DNA of 64,000 nt. It comes from Pelomonas caseinilytica. Lineage in GTDB: Bacteria > Pseudomonadota > Gammaproteobacteria > Burkholderiales > Burkholderiaceae_C. This document shows, piece by piece, positions 50,739 through 60,401 of this stretch. Both the position numbers and the translations under genes were made by a program. The DNA is taken from contig NZ_JAJTWT010000010.1 in assembly GCF_021353235.1 (NCBI RefSeq), positions 1 through 64,000 of the forward strand, written 5' to 3'. A model generated the notes under the pieces. It saw only the letters and a program-made list of their open reading frames with translations. It was not told the DNA's origin and made no database searches. Every line of letters starts with the position of its first letter. The stretch's first letter is position 1.

Positions 50739-52169
50739 ATGTCAAAATCAATTCTCACCGTTGGCCTTAGCCTAGCCTCGCCGGATACAAAGTACGAAAA
50801 CTTCCGTTCTCGGGTCTCGCTACTTGACTGGGATATTGTTCTCTTCAGGCCGCTGATTAATGAGTTCTGGGGGGCGTATGTTGATCATTACCAGGGCAAG
50901 CCCAGCCTAGACGATTCCTCGTCCTTCCAGCTGAAGGAAGCTTGCGAACACTGGCGGAGGGAGATCAAGCAGGCAATTGAAACCGGCAAGACAGTCGTTG
51001 TTTACCTTTCTGCAGTTCAAGAGGTATACATCGACACGGGTGAGCGACAGTACTCCGGCACAGGGCGCAATCAGAAAACGACTAGAATCGTTGCACCGTA
51101 CACGAACTATGCCGCCATCCCAGCAGATCTAAAACCCGTCAATGCCACCGGCACTGCGATGAAGCTCGCCCCGCTCGGCGCGGAGGTGCTGGCACCGTAT
51201 TGGGCAGAGTTCTCACCTTCCTCGGAGTATAAGGTCCTACTCGCTGCGACCACTATTCGCCCGTTTATCTTCACCAAGAACGGCGACAAGCCAGTGGCAA
51301 CCATCTTACGGAGCAAGGGCTCTACTGGCGCACTGGTACTTCTTCCCGATATTGATTTCTATCCCGACTCCTTCTTCAAACAGCAGGCCAAGGAGCAAGT
51401 CTGGACCACTGCTGCAAAGCAGTTTGCCGCGAAGCTAGTTAGCTGCATCGTTGCGCTGGACAAAGCGCTCCATGCGGCTGCAGACGTAACCCCTGAACCG
51501 GACTGGGCGACAGACTCGATTTTCATACTGGAACCCGAGCGGAGGCTAAGATCCGAGCTGCTTGAAGCCGAAGGGCGACTCGAAGCGGCGCAGCGTGAAA
51601 TGGAATCCAAGCAAACCGCACTACGCTCAGCCGGGCAACTCCGCGCCTTGCTCTATGAGAAGGGTAAGCCACTGGAATGCGCAATCGTCGAGGCGCTGAT
51701 CAAACTTGGATTCTCGGCAGCACCCTATAAAGATTCGCAGTCGGAGTTTGACGTGGTGTTTCAGTCATCCGAGGGGCGGCTGTTGGGCGAGGCGGAAGGG
51801 AAAGACAGTAAGGCAATCAACGTTGACAAATTACGCCAACTCGCAATGAACATTCATGAGGATCTTCAGCGCGACGAAGTAGCGAAGCCGGCCAAGGGCG
51901 TTCTATTTGGAAATGGATTTCGACTAACCAGACCTTCGGAGCGAGAGCCTCAGTTCACCGAAAAGTGCATCAGTGCCGCCGTCTCATCCTCGACGGCGTT
52001 GGTATCCACCAGCGACTTGTTCAAGGTCGCGCAGTTTCTCGCCGAACAACCTGACGAGGCATTTGCATCGTCCTGTAGGCAAGCCATGCTCAACGGAGTT
52101 GGGCTCATCGTCTTACCAATGGTTCCGGCGCGGGAGATGCCCGCCCCGGAGGCAGTAGCGAAAGGATGA
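50739..52169 (+). CDS. Orphan PD-(D/E)XK nuclease-like protein (476 aa), atypical composition
   Basis: The gene and its 180-base upstream spacer are visibly more AT-rich than the surroundings, with different codon use, so it is probably acquired. Residues 1-~260 form an unrecognised domain with Rossmann-like strands (SKSILTVGLSL..., VVVYLSAV); a coiled coil follows (about 266-300); residues ~305-400 match the PD-(D/E)XK core: E318, D338 (EFDVVF), E353-G-K355 (LLGEAEGKDSKAI), then QL. This resembles Mrr-like or defence-associated nucleases. ATG 50739 has no strong ribosome binding site. A solitary anti-phage or DNA-repair role is inferred. Confidence 0.65.
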   Translation: MSKSILTVGLSLASPDTKYENFRSRVSLLDWDIVLFRPLINEFWGAYVDHYQGKPSLDDSSSFQLKEACEHWRREIKQAIETGKTVVVYLSAVQEVYIDTGERQYSGTGRNQKTTRIVAPYTNYAAIPADLKPVNATGTAMKLAPLGAEVLAPYWAEFSPSSEYKVLLAATTIRPFIFTKNGDKPVATILRSKGSTGALVLLPDIDFYPDSFFKQQAKEQVWTTAAKQFAAKLVSCIVALDKALHAAADVTPEPDWATDSIFILEPERRLRSELLEAEGRLEAAQREMESKQTALRSAGQLRALLYEKGKPLECAIVEALIKLGFSAAPYKDSQSEFDVVFQSSEGRLLGEAEGKDSKAINVDKLRQLAMNIHEDLQRDEVAKPAKGVLFGNGFRLTRPSEREPQFTEKCISAAVSSSTALVSTSDLFKVAQFLAEQPDEAFASSCRQAMLNGVGLIVLPMVPAREMPAPEAVAKG

Positions 52170-52445
52170 TCTATTCACCGGTGCAATACAGCCAATTGCC
52201 AAATACTCATCGATTTATCTGAGAGCCTGCCGCACTATGCGGTCCACTCGAACGCGGAGCGGCATCTCCGGTGCGACGAGGGCGATGAAGCGAAAGATCG
52301 CTGTCACTGCAACGCCCCATCTCACCAAGCGGGCTCTAAGTCACACAAAAACTATCCCGGCTCGAGGGGCAACATTTGCAGCCCTGAAACCTGCATGCGG
52401 ATAGCAAGCAACGACACACCTGTAAATCAATCGGGCAGCGTGCCT
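52170..52445. other. Spacer downstream of the orphan nuclease-like gene
   Basis: 276 bases between convergent genes, lower in GC than average. No supported ORF, tRNA or long repeat seen. Confidence 0.5.
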
Positions 52446-53804
52446 TTACACCCCCCGCTGCGCCAACAGCCGCCTCCGCACCGCCTCGATGTTGTTGCGC
52501 AAGGCATAAAGCTCCTCCGCATACGACAACGGCACCGCGATCCGGTGCGTCACGCGGTCCAGTTCGTCCAGCTCGTCCAGCAAGGCGTCGCGCTCGCGGG
52601 TGCCGGCTTCCAGCCTGGCTTCCACCTCGCGCAGCCGTGCGTACCAGCGGAACACGCGCGAGCGCACGCGGAAGGTGTAGAGCGGCGGCACCACGCGTGA
52701 CAGCGGCAGCATCAGCACCAGCAGGCCGCCCACCACCAGCCACATGCGTTCCAGCAGGTTGCCGGCCCAGAAGGGCAGGTAGCGCGCCCAGGCCGGCGGG
52801 GTGCCGTTGATGGCGCGGTCGCCCTCGGCGCTGACGGGCAGCTCGCTGGTGCGGGTGTTGGGGAAGTCGCGCGCGCCGTTGAACCAGCCGGCCTCGCCGT
52901 GCAGGCCCAGGGCCGCCTGGGCGAACAGCTGGCGCAGCGCCGGGTGCGTCTGCTCGCGCGCCAAGAGCGCGGTCGTGGTGGCCAGCAGTGGCACGTCCTG
53001 AGGCGGCACATCGGCCGCCAGGTCCACCACGCCGCGCGGCAGCCTCACGGTCGAAAGGAACGGCAGGTGGCGCGAATAGGCCTCGTTCTGCTCGAAGGCC
53101 ATGAGTGCGATGGCGGGGTCGCGTAGCAGGGCGCGGATCAGGCTGGCCTGCGGGGCGGAGATCAGCACGGCGGCATCCAGCTGGCCCTGGCGCAGGGCCG
53201 TGCCGGCGGCGTCGGGCGCCAGGTTGGACAGCCGCAGGTCGGTCGGCTTCAGCTGGTTCAGGGCCAGCAGCTTCTCCATGATCTGCGGCACACCGCTGCC
53301 GTCCTGATCGACATTGACACGCAGGCCGCGCAGCTGCGCCAGGCGCTGCAGTTCGCCGCCGGGCTGGCGGCGTGCGATGGCGAGGTCGCGGCGGTAGAAG
53401 ATCCAGATCGGCTCGTAGAACAGGCTGCCCAGTGAGACGATGCCGGCCTCGGTATCGGCCGCGGGGTCGGCCATGCCACCGCGCACGAAGCCCACGTCGG
53501 CCTCGCCCGCGCGCAGCAGGGCCAGGTCGTCCTGCGCACCCTCGGTGGCCCTGAGCTGCACCTGGATGCGTTCGCGCGCCAGCGCCTTGGCATAGCCCTC
53601 GCCGAAGGCGGCGTAGGCGCTTCCCGCCGGGCCGGTGGCCAGCCTCACCTGGCGCGGGGGCTGCGGGTCCAGCCATGCATACGCTGCGACCAGCAGGCCG
53701 CCGCCGAGCAGCAGCAGCGGACCCATCGAGACCATCATGTCGCGCAGCGTCTGCAGCAGCAGGCGCAGGCGGCGGGTGGCATGCCCTGGCTGGATCGGGG
53801 TCAT
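52446..53804 (-). CDS. TAXI-family TRAP-type solute-binding protein with membrane anchors (452 aa)
   Basis: N-terminal helix (about 22-44, MMVSMGPLLLLGGGLLVAAYAWL), a TAXI/TRAP substrate-binding domain (about 50-330; RLATGPAGSAYAAFGEGYAKAL, DDLALLRAGEADVGFVRGG), a second helix (about 355-375) and a cytoplasmic C-terminal coiled coil. The membrane-anchored two-helix form differs from free periplasmic TAXI proteins and has no TRAP permease gene alongside, so it may sense rather than transport. ATG 53804 begins MTPIQPGHATRR; an earlier in-frame start is unlikely. Confidence 0.8.
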   Translation of the reverse strand: MTPIQPGHATRRLRLLLQTLRDMMVSMGPLLLLGGGLLVAAYAWLDPQPPRQVRLATGPAGSAYAAFGEGYAKALARERIQVQLRATEGAQDDLALLRAGEADVGFVRGGMADPAADTEAGIVSLGSLFYEPIWIFYRRDLAIARRQPGGELQRLAQLRGLRVNVDQDGSGVPQIMEKLLALNQLKPTDLRLSNLAPDAAGTALRQGQLDAAVLISAPQASLIRALLRDPAIALMAFEQNEAYSRHLPFLSTVRLPRGVVDLAADVPPQDVPLLATTTALLAREQTHPALRQLFAQAALGLHGEAGWFNGARDFPNTRTSELPVSAEGDRAINGTPPAWARYLPFWAGNLLERMWLVVGGLLVLMLPLSRVVPPLYTFRVRSRVFRWYARLREVEARLEAGTRERDALLDELDELDRVTHRIAVPLSYAEELYALRNNIEAVRRRLLAQRGV

Positions 53805-54035
53805 GGCTTGCCGTGGTGCGCGGGCAAGTTGTGGGTGTGTGGCGTGCAGAGCCGCGCGCACGCGGGCGTGCCGGTCGCAAGGGGGCGTAGGGTCGTGATG
53901 CCGAGGCGTCGCACGGGCGGGGCCTTTACCGATGGAGGACCGGTCCATCGTATGCGAGGCATGCGGTCCCCACCGTTACGGCTTCCTTCGCCCTGCCGGG
54001 CGAGCGCACCCCAGGCCCTCCGGCCCCAGCCGCGA

Positions 54036-54677
54036 CTACGGCGCGTCGCGCAACGACCGCAAGCTCTCCCTCGCCTGCCCCGCCACCTCACTCCCCTCAG
54101 GCGCCTCCGCCAGCACCCGCGCCCAGAGCTTGCGCGCCGCCGCCGCATCCCCGCGCTCCTGCGCCGCGGCCGCCAGCAGGGCCAGCGCCGGCACGTGCCT
54201 GGGGTCCAGGGCCAGCGCGCGCTTGAGCAGCGCCTCGGGCTCGCCGGCCAGCCCCTCGCCCTTCACCAACGCCAGCGTCACTGCATGCTGGCTCCACACC
54301 TGGGCGTCATCGGGCCGCAGGCGCTCCAGTTGGGCGTAGGCGGGCAGCGCGTCCCGAGGGCGGCCGAGTTGCTCGTAGGCGCGGGCGAGCAAGGCCCAGC
54401 CGTCGGCATCGTCAGGGGTGCGCTGCAGGCGGTCAGCCAGGCGTTGCACCATCTGCTGCACGGGGTTGGGCGCCGTAGCCTCCGGCAGCGGTGGGGCGAG
54501 GGCTTCGGGGCGGCCAAGGTGGGCGTAGAGCCCGGCTGCGGCCAGGGGCAGGCCAATGGCCAGCGTGAGGGCGGTGCGCCAGGCGCGTGGCGCCGGGCCG
54601 GCAGCGAGCAGCGTGCGGGACAGGGGCAGCAGCGCGGCCAGAGCGAGCGCGGCGGCGGCCAGCAGGAAGGCGGTCAT
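54036..54677 (-). CDS. ccmI: Cytochrome c maturation TPR protein CcmI (213 aa)
   Basis: Membrane protein with two N-terminal helices (about 2-22 and 33-53) and TPR repeats (about 85-200; ADGWALLARAYEQLGRPRDALPAYAQL) that present apocytochrome c to the haem lyase. It ends the ccm operon and overlaps ccmH by four bases. Short members like this often follow ccmH in betaproteobacteria. Confidence 0.85.
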   Translation of the reverse strand: MTAFLLAAAALALAALLPLSRTLLAAGPAPRAWRTALTLAIGLPLAAAGLYAHLGRPEALAPPLPEATAPNPVQQMVQRLADRLQRTPDDADGWALLARAYEQLGRPRDALPAYAQLERLRPDDAQVWSQHAVTLALVKGEGLAGEPEALLKRALALDPRHVPALALLAAAAQERGDAAAARKLWARVLAEAPEGSEVAGQARESLRSLRDAP

Positions 54678-55051
54678 GCGGGGTCCTCCTGCCCCTGCGC
54701 CTCGCGGCGGGCCTGGCGCCAGTAGACGAGCCCGCCCAGGCCGAGCAGCACCGGTGGCCCGAACCACAGCGCCGCCGTGCCGGCATGCAGCCCGGGGCGG
54801 AAGAGCACCTGCTCTCCATAACGCTTCACCAGCTCGGCGCGCAGTTCGTTTTCGCTGCGGCCGGCGGCCAGGCCCTCGCGCAGCTCGGCCTTCATGTCCA
54901 CCGCCAGCGGCGCGTTGGACTCGGCCACGCTCTGGCCTTGGCAGACGACGCAGCGCAGCTCGCGCGCGAGGCGCTCGACGCGGTCGTCCAGGTCGGCGGC
55001 GTGGGCCGCCATGCTGGCGCCCATCAGCGTGGCGACGAGCAGGCTACGCAC
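54674..55051 (-). CDS. ccmH: Cytochrome c maturation thiol reductase CcmH (125 aa)
   Basis: Signal peptide, then the redox motif R33-C-V-V-C37-QGQSVAES and a single C-terminal helix (about 93-112). Keeps the apocytochrome CxxCH cysteines reduced for haem ligation with CcmF. It overlaps ccmG by eight bases and ccmI by four. Confidence 0.93.
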   Translation of the reverse strand: MRSLLVATLMGASMAAHAADLDDRVERLARELRCVVCQGQSVAESNAPLAVDMKAELREGLAAGRSENELRAELVKRYGEQVLFRPGLHAGTAALWFGPPVLLGLGGLVYWRQARREAQGQEDPA

Positions 55052-55565
55052 GCTTGAGCCTTTCGATCAGCGGCAGCAGCCGCTGCTGCAGGTCCTCGGC
55101 TGTCACCGGCCCCGTGTGCCGCAGCCGCACCACGCCGCGCCTGTCGATGACGAAGGTCTCGGGCACGCCGGTCACGCCCCAGGCGAGGCTGCCGCGGCCC
55201 TGGGGGTCGAGCAGCGTCAGGGCATAAGGGTTGCCGTGGCGCTGCAGGAAGGCGGCGCCGAGGTCGGGCGTGTCTCGGTAGTCCAGCCCCACGACGCGCA
55301 CGCCGCCCTGGCGGGCCAGCTCGCCCAGAAGGGGCAGCTCGGCACGGCAGGGTGCGCACCAGGAGGCGAACACGTTGAGCACCCATACCTCGCCTTGCGG
55401 CGGCGCGCCGTCACCGGCCAGGCGCTGCAGCTCGAGCGCGGGGGCGGGCTTGCCGATGAGCGGCGAGGTGGGTTCGGCCCGGGCGTCACGCTGCAGCAGG
55501 CCGCGGCCCAGCAGGCCGACCAGGGACACGGCAACGACGAGAGGCAGCGCTGCAGACAGCTTCAT
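55044..55565 (-). CDS. ccmG: Thiol:disulfide interchange protein CcmG/DsbE (173 aa)
   Basis: Thioredoxin-fold protein anchored by an N-terminal helix, active site W-C70-A-P-C73 and cis-Pro region GVTGVPETFVIDRRG. Reduces CcmH or apocytochrome in the periplasm. It overlaps ccmF by four bases. Confidence 0.94.
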   Translation of the reverse strand: MKLSAALPLVVAVSLVGLLGRGLLQRDARAEPTSPLIGKPAPALELQRLAGDGAPPQGEVWVLNVFASWCAPCRAELPLLGELARQGGVRVVGLDYRDTPDLGAAFLQRHGNPYALTLLDPQGRGSLAWGVTGVPETFVIDRRGVVRLRHTGPVTAEDLQQRLLPLIERLKRA

Positions 55566-57499
55566 GGTGTGGACAAGGTGGGAACGACGGAAGCCGAAGG
55601 CTCGGTGGCCTGAGCCGCGGGCGCCCGACGGCGGCGCGCCGCCACGCCCCAGAGGCCGCCGGCGGCCATGGCCAGCACGCCGGCCCAGACCCAGCTCATG
55701 AAGGGCTTGACCTGCACGCGCAGCGCCCAGCGCCCGTCGTCACCGGCGTCGCCCAGGCTCACGTAGGCGTCGTGCCAGATGCCGCGCGAGATGGCCGCTT
55801 CGGTCATGGCCATCTGGCGGCGGCCGTAGACGCGCTTTTCGGGCGCGAGCACCAGCGGCTCGCCACCGCGGTGCCACGCGAGCGTGGCGCGGGCAGCGCG
55901 GTAGTTGGGGCCGTCCACCGCCTCCAGGCGCTGGAACTGCAGCACATGCCCGCCCACCCTCGCCTGCTCGCCGGGTGCGAGCCGCAGGTCGTGCGACTGC
56001 TCCAGGCTGCGCACCAGCGTCACGCCGAGCACGAAGACGGCCACGCCCGCGTGCGCCAACCACAGCGGCAGGCCCGAGCGCCAGGCCGCGCGCTGTTCCC
56101 AGGCCAGCGCCAGCGTGCCGCCCAGCGCCCACAGCCCGGCGGCCAGGCCCGCGGCCATCCACAGCGAGCCTTGCAGGCCCAGCGTCAGGGCGGCGCCGGC
56201 GGCAAGCGACGCCAGGGTCAGCGGCAGCAGCGGGCGCAGGGGTTGCAGCGCGGCCAGCTTCCAGCGCACGAGAGGGCCGGCGACCATCAGCACCACCAGC
56301 GGCAGCATCAGCGGCGGGAAGACGGTGTCGAAGTACGGCGCCCCCACCGACAGCTTCATGCCGCCGAGCACCTCGGCGGCCAGGGGGTAGAGCGTGCCCA
56401 GCAGCACGGTGGCCGTGGCCGTGGCCAGCAGCAGGTTGTTCAGCAGCAGCAGCGACTCGCGCGAACCGAGGGCGAAGCGCTCGACCGGCGGCGCGCGGTG
56501 CGCCCGCCAGGCATAGAGGGCCAGCGACCCGCCCACCGACGCCGCCAGCAGCGCCAGGATGAAGAGGCCGCGCGCCGGATCGCTCGCGAACGCGTGGACC
56601 GAGCTGACCACGCCCGAGCGCACGAGGAAGGTACCCAGCAGCGACAGCGAGAAGGCCAGCAGCGCCAGCAGCAGGCTCCAGCGCAGGAAGCCCGGCCGCT
56701 TCTCGGCCACGGCCAGCGAGTGGATGAGGGCCGTGCCCAGCAGCCAGGGCATGAAGGCGGCGTTCTCCACCGCGTCCCAGAACCAGAAGCCGCCCCAGCC
56801 CAGCTCGTAGTAGGCCCAGAAGCTGCCCAGGCCGATGCCCGCCGTCAGCGCGCTCCACGCCGCCAGCACCCAGGGCCGGGCCCAGCGCTTCCAACGCGGC
56901 GAGATCTCGTCCTCCAGCAGCGCCGCCACCGCGAAGGCAAAGCCCACCGCGAAGCCGACGTAGCCCATGTAGAGCAGCGGCGGATGGGCGGCCATGCCGG
57001 GGTCCTGCAGCAGGGGGTTGAGGTCGCGCCCCTCGAGCGGCGCGGGCAGCAGGCGGCCGAAGGGGTTGGACGTGAAGGCGATGAAGGCGAGGAAGCCCGC
57101 GGCCACCAGGCCCAGCACGCCCTGCACGCGGGCCGCGAAGGCCGCCGGCAGCGCCGCGCTGCGGGCCGCCACCAGCGCACCCCAGGCGGTGAGCATCCAC
57201 ACCCACAGCAGCAGCGAGCCCTCATGCCCGCCCCAACTGGCGGTGATGCGGTAGCCCAGCGGCAGCTCCTGGCTGGCGTTGGCGGCGACGTAGGCGATGG
57301 AGGTGTCGACCTGCACGAAGCCGGCGATGAGAGCCGCCAGCGCCACGCTGACGAGCCCGAAGCCCGCGCCCGCCAGCGGCCGGGCCAGCGCCATCCAGCG
57401 CGCATCGCCGCGGCGGGCGCCCGCGAGCGGGAGCGCGGCCTGCGCCACGGCCACGGCCAGCGCCAGCAGCAGCGCGAACTGACCCAACTCGCCGGTCAT
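55562..57499 (-). CDS. ccmF: Cytochrome c haem lyase CcmF (645 aa)
   Basis: Large polytopic protein (about 15 helices) with the WWD haem-handling motif region ([19 protein letters not shown]), a first-half block [19 protein letters not shown] and a periplasmic domain near the C-terminus. Transfers haem from CcmE to apocytochrome with CcmH/CcmI. Full length for the family. Confidence 0.95.
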   Translation of the reverse strand: MTGELGQFALLLALAVAVAQAALPLAGARRGDARWMALARPLAGAGFGLVSVALAALIAGFVQVDTSIAYVAANASQELPLGYRITASWGGHEGSLLLWVWMLTAWGALVAARSAALPAAFAARVQGVLGLVAAGFLAFIAFTSNPFGRLLPAPLEGRDLNPLLQDPGMAAHPPLLYMGYVGFAVGFAFAVAALLEDEISPRWKRWARPWVLAAWSALTAGIGLGSFWAYYELGWGGFWFWDAVENAAFMPWLLGTALIHSLAVAEKRPGFLRWSLLLALLAFSLSLLGTFLVRSGVVSSVHAFASDPARGLFILALLAASVGGSLALYAWRAHRAPPVERFALGSRESLLLLNNLLLATATATVLLGTLYPLAAEVLGGMKLSVGAPYFDTVFPPLMLPLVVLMVAGPLVRWKLAALQPLRPLLPLTLASLAAGAALTLGLQGSLWMAAGLAAGLWALGGTLALAWEQRAAWRSGLPLWLAHAGVAVFVLGVTLVRSLEQSHDLRLAPGEQARVGGHVLQFQRLEAVDGPNYRAARATLAWHRGGEPLVLAPEKRVYGRRQMAMTEAAISRGIWHDAYVSLGDAGDDGRWALRVQVKPFMSWVWAGVLAMAAGGLWGVAARRRRAPAAQATEPSASVVPTLSTP

Positions 57500-57936
57500 C
57501 GCGACGATGCCTGCTTCAGCGCCGCGGCGGCCTCGGGCGGCATGTAGTTCTCGTCGTGCTTGGCCAGCACCTCGTCGGCCACGAACTCCAGCCCCGCGAG
57601 CCGCCCCTGCGCGACGACGCCCTTGCCCTCGCGGAAGAGGTCGGGCAGCGGACCGTGATAGCTCACCCTCACCTGCTGGGCGCCGTCGGTCACGTCGAAG
57701 CGCAGGCCGGTGCCGGCGCGCTGCACCGAGCCCGGCGCCACCAGGCCGCCGAGCCGGAAGCGCCCGCCCGCGGGTGCCCTGCCCTGCACGATCTCGCTGG
57801 GCGTGACGAAGAAGACGAGGTTCTGCCGGAAGGCCTTGAGCACCAGGCCGCCGGCCAGCGCCAGCAGGCCGAGCATGGCCAGCAGGCCGAGCAGCCGCAG
57901 GTGGCGCGGCTTGATCACCCGGGCGTGCGGGCTCAT
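57496..57936 (-). CDS. ccmE: Haem chaperone CcmE (146 aa)
   Basis: Membrane-anchored OB-fold haem chaperone. The covalent haem ligand H127 lies in [13 protein letters not shown], with the following Tyr131. The N-terminal anchor is at about 14-34. It overlaps ccmF and ccmD by four bases. Confidence 0.95.
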   Translation of the reverse strand: MSPHARVIKPRHLRLLGLLAMLGLLALAGGLVLKAFRQNLVFFVTPSEIVQGRAPAGGRFRLGGLVAPGSVQRAGTGLRFDVTDGAQQVRVSYHGPLPDLFREGKGVVAQGRLAGLEFVADEVLAKHDENYMPPEAAAALKQASSR

Positions 57937-58031
57937 TTCCTCAGGCTCCAGAGTTCGAGCAGGATGCCGACCGCGACTGCGGCAAGCGAGGCCCAGACGA
58001 AGGGCGCGTGGGCGCCGAACAGTTCAGTCAT
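57933..58031 (-). CDS. ccmD: Small haem-exporter subunit CcmD (32 aa)
   Basis: A 32-residue protein with one helix ([21 protein letters not shown]) and a basic end (SLRK), the size and shape of CcmD. Needed for release of holo-CcmE from the CcmABC complex. It overlaps ccmC and ccmE by four bases each, which confirms the start at 58031. Confidence 0.85.
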   Translation of the reverse strand: MTELFGAHAPFVWASLAAVAVGILLELWSLRK

Positions 58032-58789
58032 GCGGCACTCCCTGCACGCCCCAAGGCCTGCGGCCAGCGCGCCTCGGACTCCACCCGCCGCTGCAGCTGC
58101 TGGCCCGCACGCGTCAGCACCGCTGCGGCGGCATAGGCCCAGAAGCCGCCCGTGGACAGCAGCAGGCCCCACAACATCTCCGGCGCGATGGCGCTGCCGC
58201 GCGGGCCGATGGAGGCGCCCTGGTGCAGCGTGTTCCACCAGCTCACCGAGAAGTACAGCACCGGCAGGTTGAGGGCGCCGACGAGGGCGAGCAGCGCGCC
58301 GGCATGGTCGCCCCGGCGCGGGTCATCGGGCGTGTCCACCGCCGCGGTCAGCGCGATGAAGCCGACGTAGAGCAAGGCCAGCAGCAGCGCCGACGTGAGG
58401 CGGGCATCCCACACCCACCAGGTACCCCAGGTGGGCCGGCCCCAGAGCGAGCCGGTCACCAGCGTGAGCACCGCGAACAGCGCGCCGGTGGGCGCGAGCG
58501 CGCGCATCAGCACGAAGGCCAGCCGGGTGCGCCAGGCCAGGCCCCACAGCGCCCAGAAGGCCATGGCGCCGTAGCAGACCATGGCGATCCACGCGGCCGG
58601 CACGTGCAGGTAGAGGACGCGGTAGGCCTCGCCCTGCTGGGCGTCGGCCGGCGCGATGAAGAGGCCGAGCGCGAGGCCCGCGCCGATGCCCAGAGCGGCC
58701 AGCACCCACAGCACGGGCAGCAGCCGGCCGGTCAGCGGCAGGAAGTGGACGGGGCTGGCGTAGCGCCAGAAGGGATGGGGCGAGGTCAT
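58028..58789 (-). CDS. ccmC: Haem exporter protein CcmC (253 aa)
   Basis: Six-helix WWD-domain protein: SLWGRPTWGTWWVWDARLTS with flanking His (LYLHVPAAW and WWNTLHQGAS) that hold haem for CcmE. ATG 58789 starts MTSPHPFWRYASP; a longer frame reads into ccmB and is rejected. Confidence 0.94.
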   Translation of the reverse strand: MTSPHPFWRYASPVHFLPLTGRLLPVLWVLAALGIGAGLALGLFIAPADAQQGEAYRVLYLHVPAAWIAMVCYGAMAFWALWGLAWRTRLAFVLMRALAPTGALFAVLTLVTGSLWGRPTWGTWWVWDARLTSALLLALLYVGFIALTAAVDTPDDPRRGDHAGALLALVGALNLPVLYFSVSWWNTLHQGASIGPRGSAIAPEMLWGLLLSTGGFWAYAAAAVLTRAGQQLQRRVESEARWPQALGRAGSAA

Positions 58790-59451
58790 CAGTCGAGCAT
58801 GAGTGAGAGCGAGGCGGCCGTGCCCCAGGGCGCCAGGGCCAGCAGCAGGGTCAGCCACGCGCCGAGCAGCAGCAGGGCCGTGTCCGCCTGGCTGCCGCCC
58901 TGCGCGGCGGCCGTGCCGAAAACGAGCACCGGCACCTGCAGCGGCAGCAGCAGCAAGGCCAGCAGGCCGGCACCGGCGCGGGCGTGCAGCACCAGCGCAG
59001 CGCCGAGGCCGCCGAGCAGCGTCAAGGCGGGCGTGCCGAGCAACAGGCTGAGGGCCAGCGGGCCGGCGTCATCCACGCCGAAGGCCAGAGCCAGCAAGGG
59101 TGCCAGCAGCACCAGGGGCAGGCCCGTCCAGCCCCAGTGCACCGCGAGCTTGAGCCCCACCGCCAGCGGCCGGGGCAAGGGCGAGAGCCACCACTGCTCC
59201 AGGCTGCCGTCGGCCAGGTCCGCCGCGAAGAGGCGCGGCAGCGGCAGCAGGCTGGCCAGCAGCGCGACGATCCACAGCAGGCCCGGCGCCAGCTCGCGCA
59301 ACCGTGCGGGCTCAGGCCCGAGGCCAATGGGGAAAAGCGCCACCACGCTGACGACAAAGGCCAGCGGCGTCAGCCACTCGGCCGGCTGACGGAGCTGGCT
59401 CACCCACTCCCGCCGGGCCAACGCTGCGGCGGCTTGCAGGGGGGCGGACAT
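58789..59451 (-). CDS. ccmB: Haem exporter subunit CcmB (220 aa)
   Basis: Six-helix ABC permease-like subunit (WLTPLAFVVSVVALFPIGLG, DLADGSLEQWWLSPLP, LLLPLQVPVLVFGTAA are family blocks). Starts at ATG 59451, sharing one base with the ccmA stop and one base with ccmC at the other end. Confidence 0.94.
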   Translation of the reverse strand: MSAPLQAAAALARREWVSQLRQPAEWLTPLAFVVSVVALFPIGLGPEPARLRELAPGLLWIVALLASLLPLPRLFAADLADGSLEQWWLSPLPRPLAVGLKLAVHWGWTGLPLVLLAPLLALAFGVDDAGPLALSLLLGTPALTLLGGLGAALVLHARAGAGLLALLLLPLQVPVLVFGTAAAQGGSQADTALLLLGAWLTLLLALAPWGTAASLSLMLD

Positions 59452-60077
59452 CAGTGCTCCCCGAGCCGCAAAGAGCGCGTCGCACGGCGCAGCGGCAGCG
59501 GCTGGTGGCTGGTGAAGACCGCGCAGCCGCCTTCGTCGGCATGGCGGTCCAGGCGTTGCGCCAGGCGCTCCACCATCCGGGTGTCCAGTGCAGCCAGCGG
59601 CTCGTCCAGCACCCACAGCGGCGGCACCTGGGGCAACCACAGCTGCGCCAGCGCGGCACGGCGCCGCTGTCCTTCGGAGAGGCGCGCCTGGCGCTGCTCG
59701 GCCGCGTCGACGAGACCGACGGGCGCCAGCGCTGCGAGCGCCTCGGCCTCGCTGCAGGCCCGGCCCGCCACCGCGGCGCTGCTGCGCAGCTGCTCCAGCA
59801 CCGTGAGGTGATCCTTCAAGCCGGGCTTGTGGGCGATGTAGAGCAGGCCCTGCTCCACATGCACGCGGCCTGCGGTCGGCGCGCTGAGGCCACAGATCAG
59901 CCGCAGCAGGCTGGTCTTGCCCGCGCCGTTGCGCCCCTGCACCCAGAGCAGGTCACCCGCATGCAGGGCCAGGTCCAGCCCGTCAAACAACAGCCGGCCA
60001 CCGCGCGACTGAACCAACTGCTGCAACAGCAGCGCCGGTGGACGGGCGAGGTGGGGAACGACGGCAGCGAGCGACAT
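59451..60077 (-). CDS. ccmA: Haem exporter ATP-binding protein CcmA (208 aa)
   Basis: ABC ATPase: Walker A GRNGAGKTS (48-56), signature RLSEGQRRRAALAQLWL, Walker B VLDEPLAALD. Releases CcmE from CcmC. First gene of the nine-gene operon, with a short leader from a TTGGCT-N17-TAGAGT promoter. The operon supplies haem attachment for the four CxxCH proteins at 14.9-21.5 kb. Confidence 0.94.
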   Translation of the reverse strand: MSLAAVVPHLARPPALLLQQLVQSRGGRLLFDGLDLALHAGDLLWVQGRNGAGKTSLLRLICGLSAPTAGRVHVEQGLLYIAHKPGLKDHLTVLEQLRSSAAVAGRACSEAEALAALAPVGLVDAAEQRQARLSEGQRRRAALAQLWLPQVPPLWVLDEPLAALDTRMVERLAQRLDRHADEGGCAVFTSHQPLPLRRATRSLRLGEH

Positions 60078-60083
60078 GCCAGC

Positions 60084-60127
60084 ACTCTAGAGACGCGACC
60101 GGCGCGAGCCAACGAAGCAAAACGCGG
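60084..60127 (-). promoter_or_regulatory. Promoter of the ccm operon with shared upstream block
   Basis: On the minus strand -35 TTGGCT (60112-60107), 17-base spacer, -10 TAGAGT (60089-60084), seven bases before the ccmA ATG. The block ccgcgttttgcttcgtt (60127-60111) is identical to that of the encapsulin operon promoter at 25724-25740 and similarly placed. Confidence 0.6.
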
Positions 60128-60401
60128 GAGCTTCCTTGATCTGCGTGGCGGCATCACATCGGCGGACACACCGCGAAACGGCAACGCACGTCGCTCACCC
60201 AGGCGCTTCAGGCCCAAGGGCGCAACCTGGCCCTCTCCCGGACTCCATTGCGCGCACCCACGAAATGGACCCGCCTGCCGGAAAGGGGCCCTTGGTGAAC
60301 GACGGCTCACAGCCTTGAACCGTCGCCGCGTGCCGCAACGGCTATGTGGTGCCCAAGTCGCCGAAACGGCTGTAGACCGCGCTTGGCATGCCCAGAGAGT
60401 C

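Noticed and set aside
52336-53880. 514-codon minus-strand frame overlapping the TAXI protein gene
   Set aside because: Out-of-frame with the recognisable TAXI domain; Arg/Pro-rich shadow.
55772-57547. 591-codon plus-strand frame antisense to ccmF
   Set aside because: Gln/Arg-rich shadow translation; ccmF on the other strand is unambiguous.
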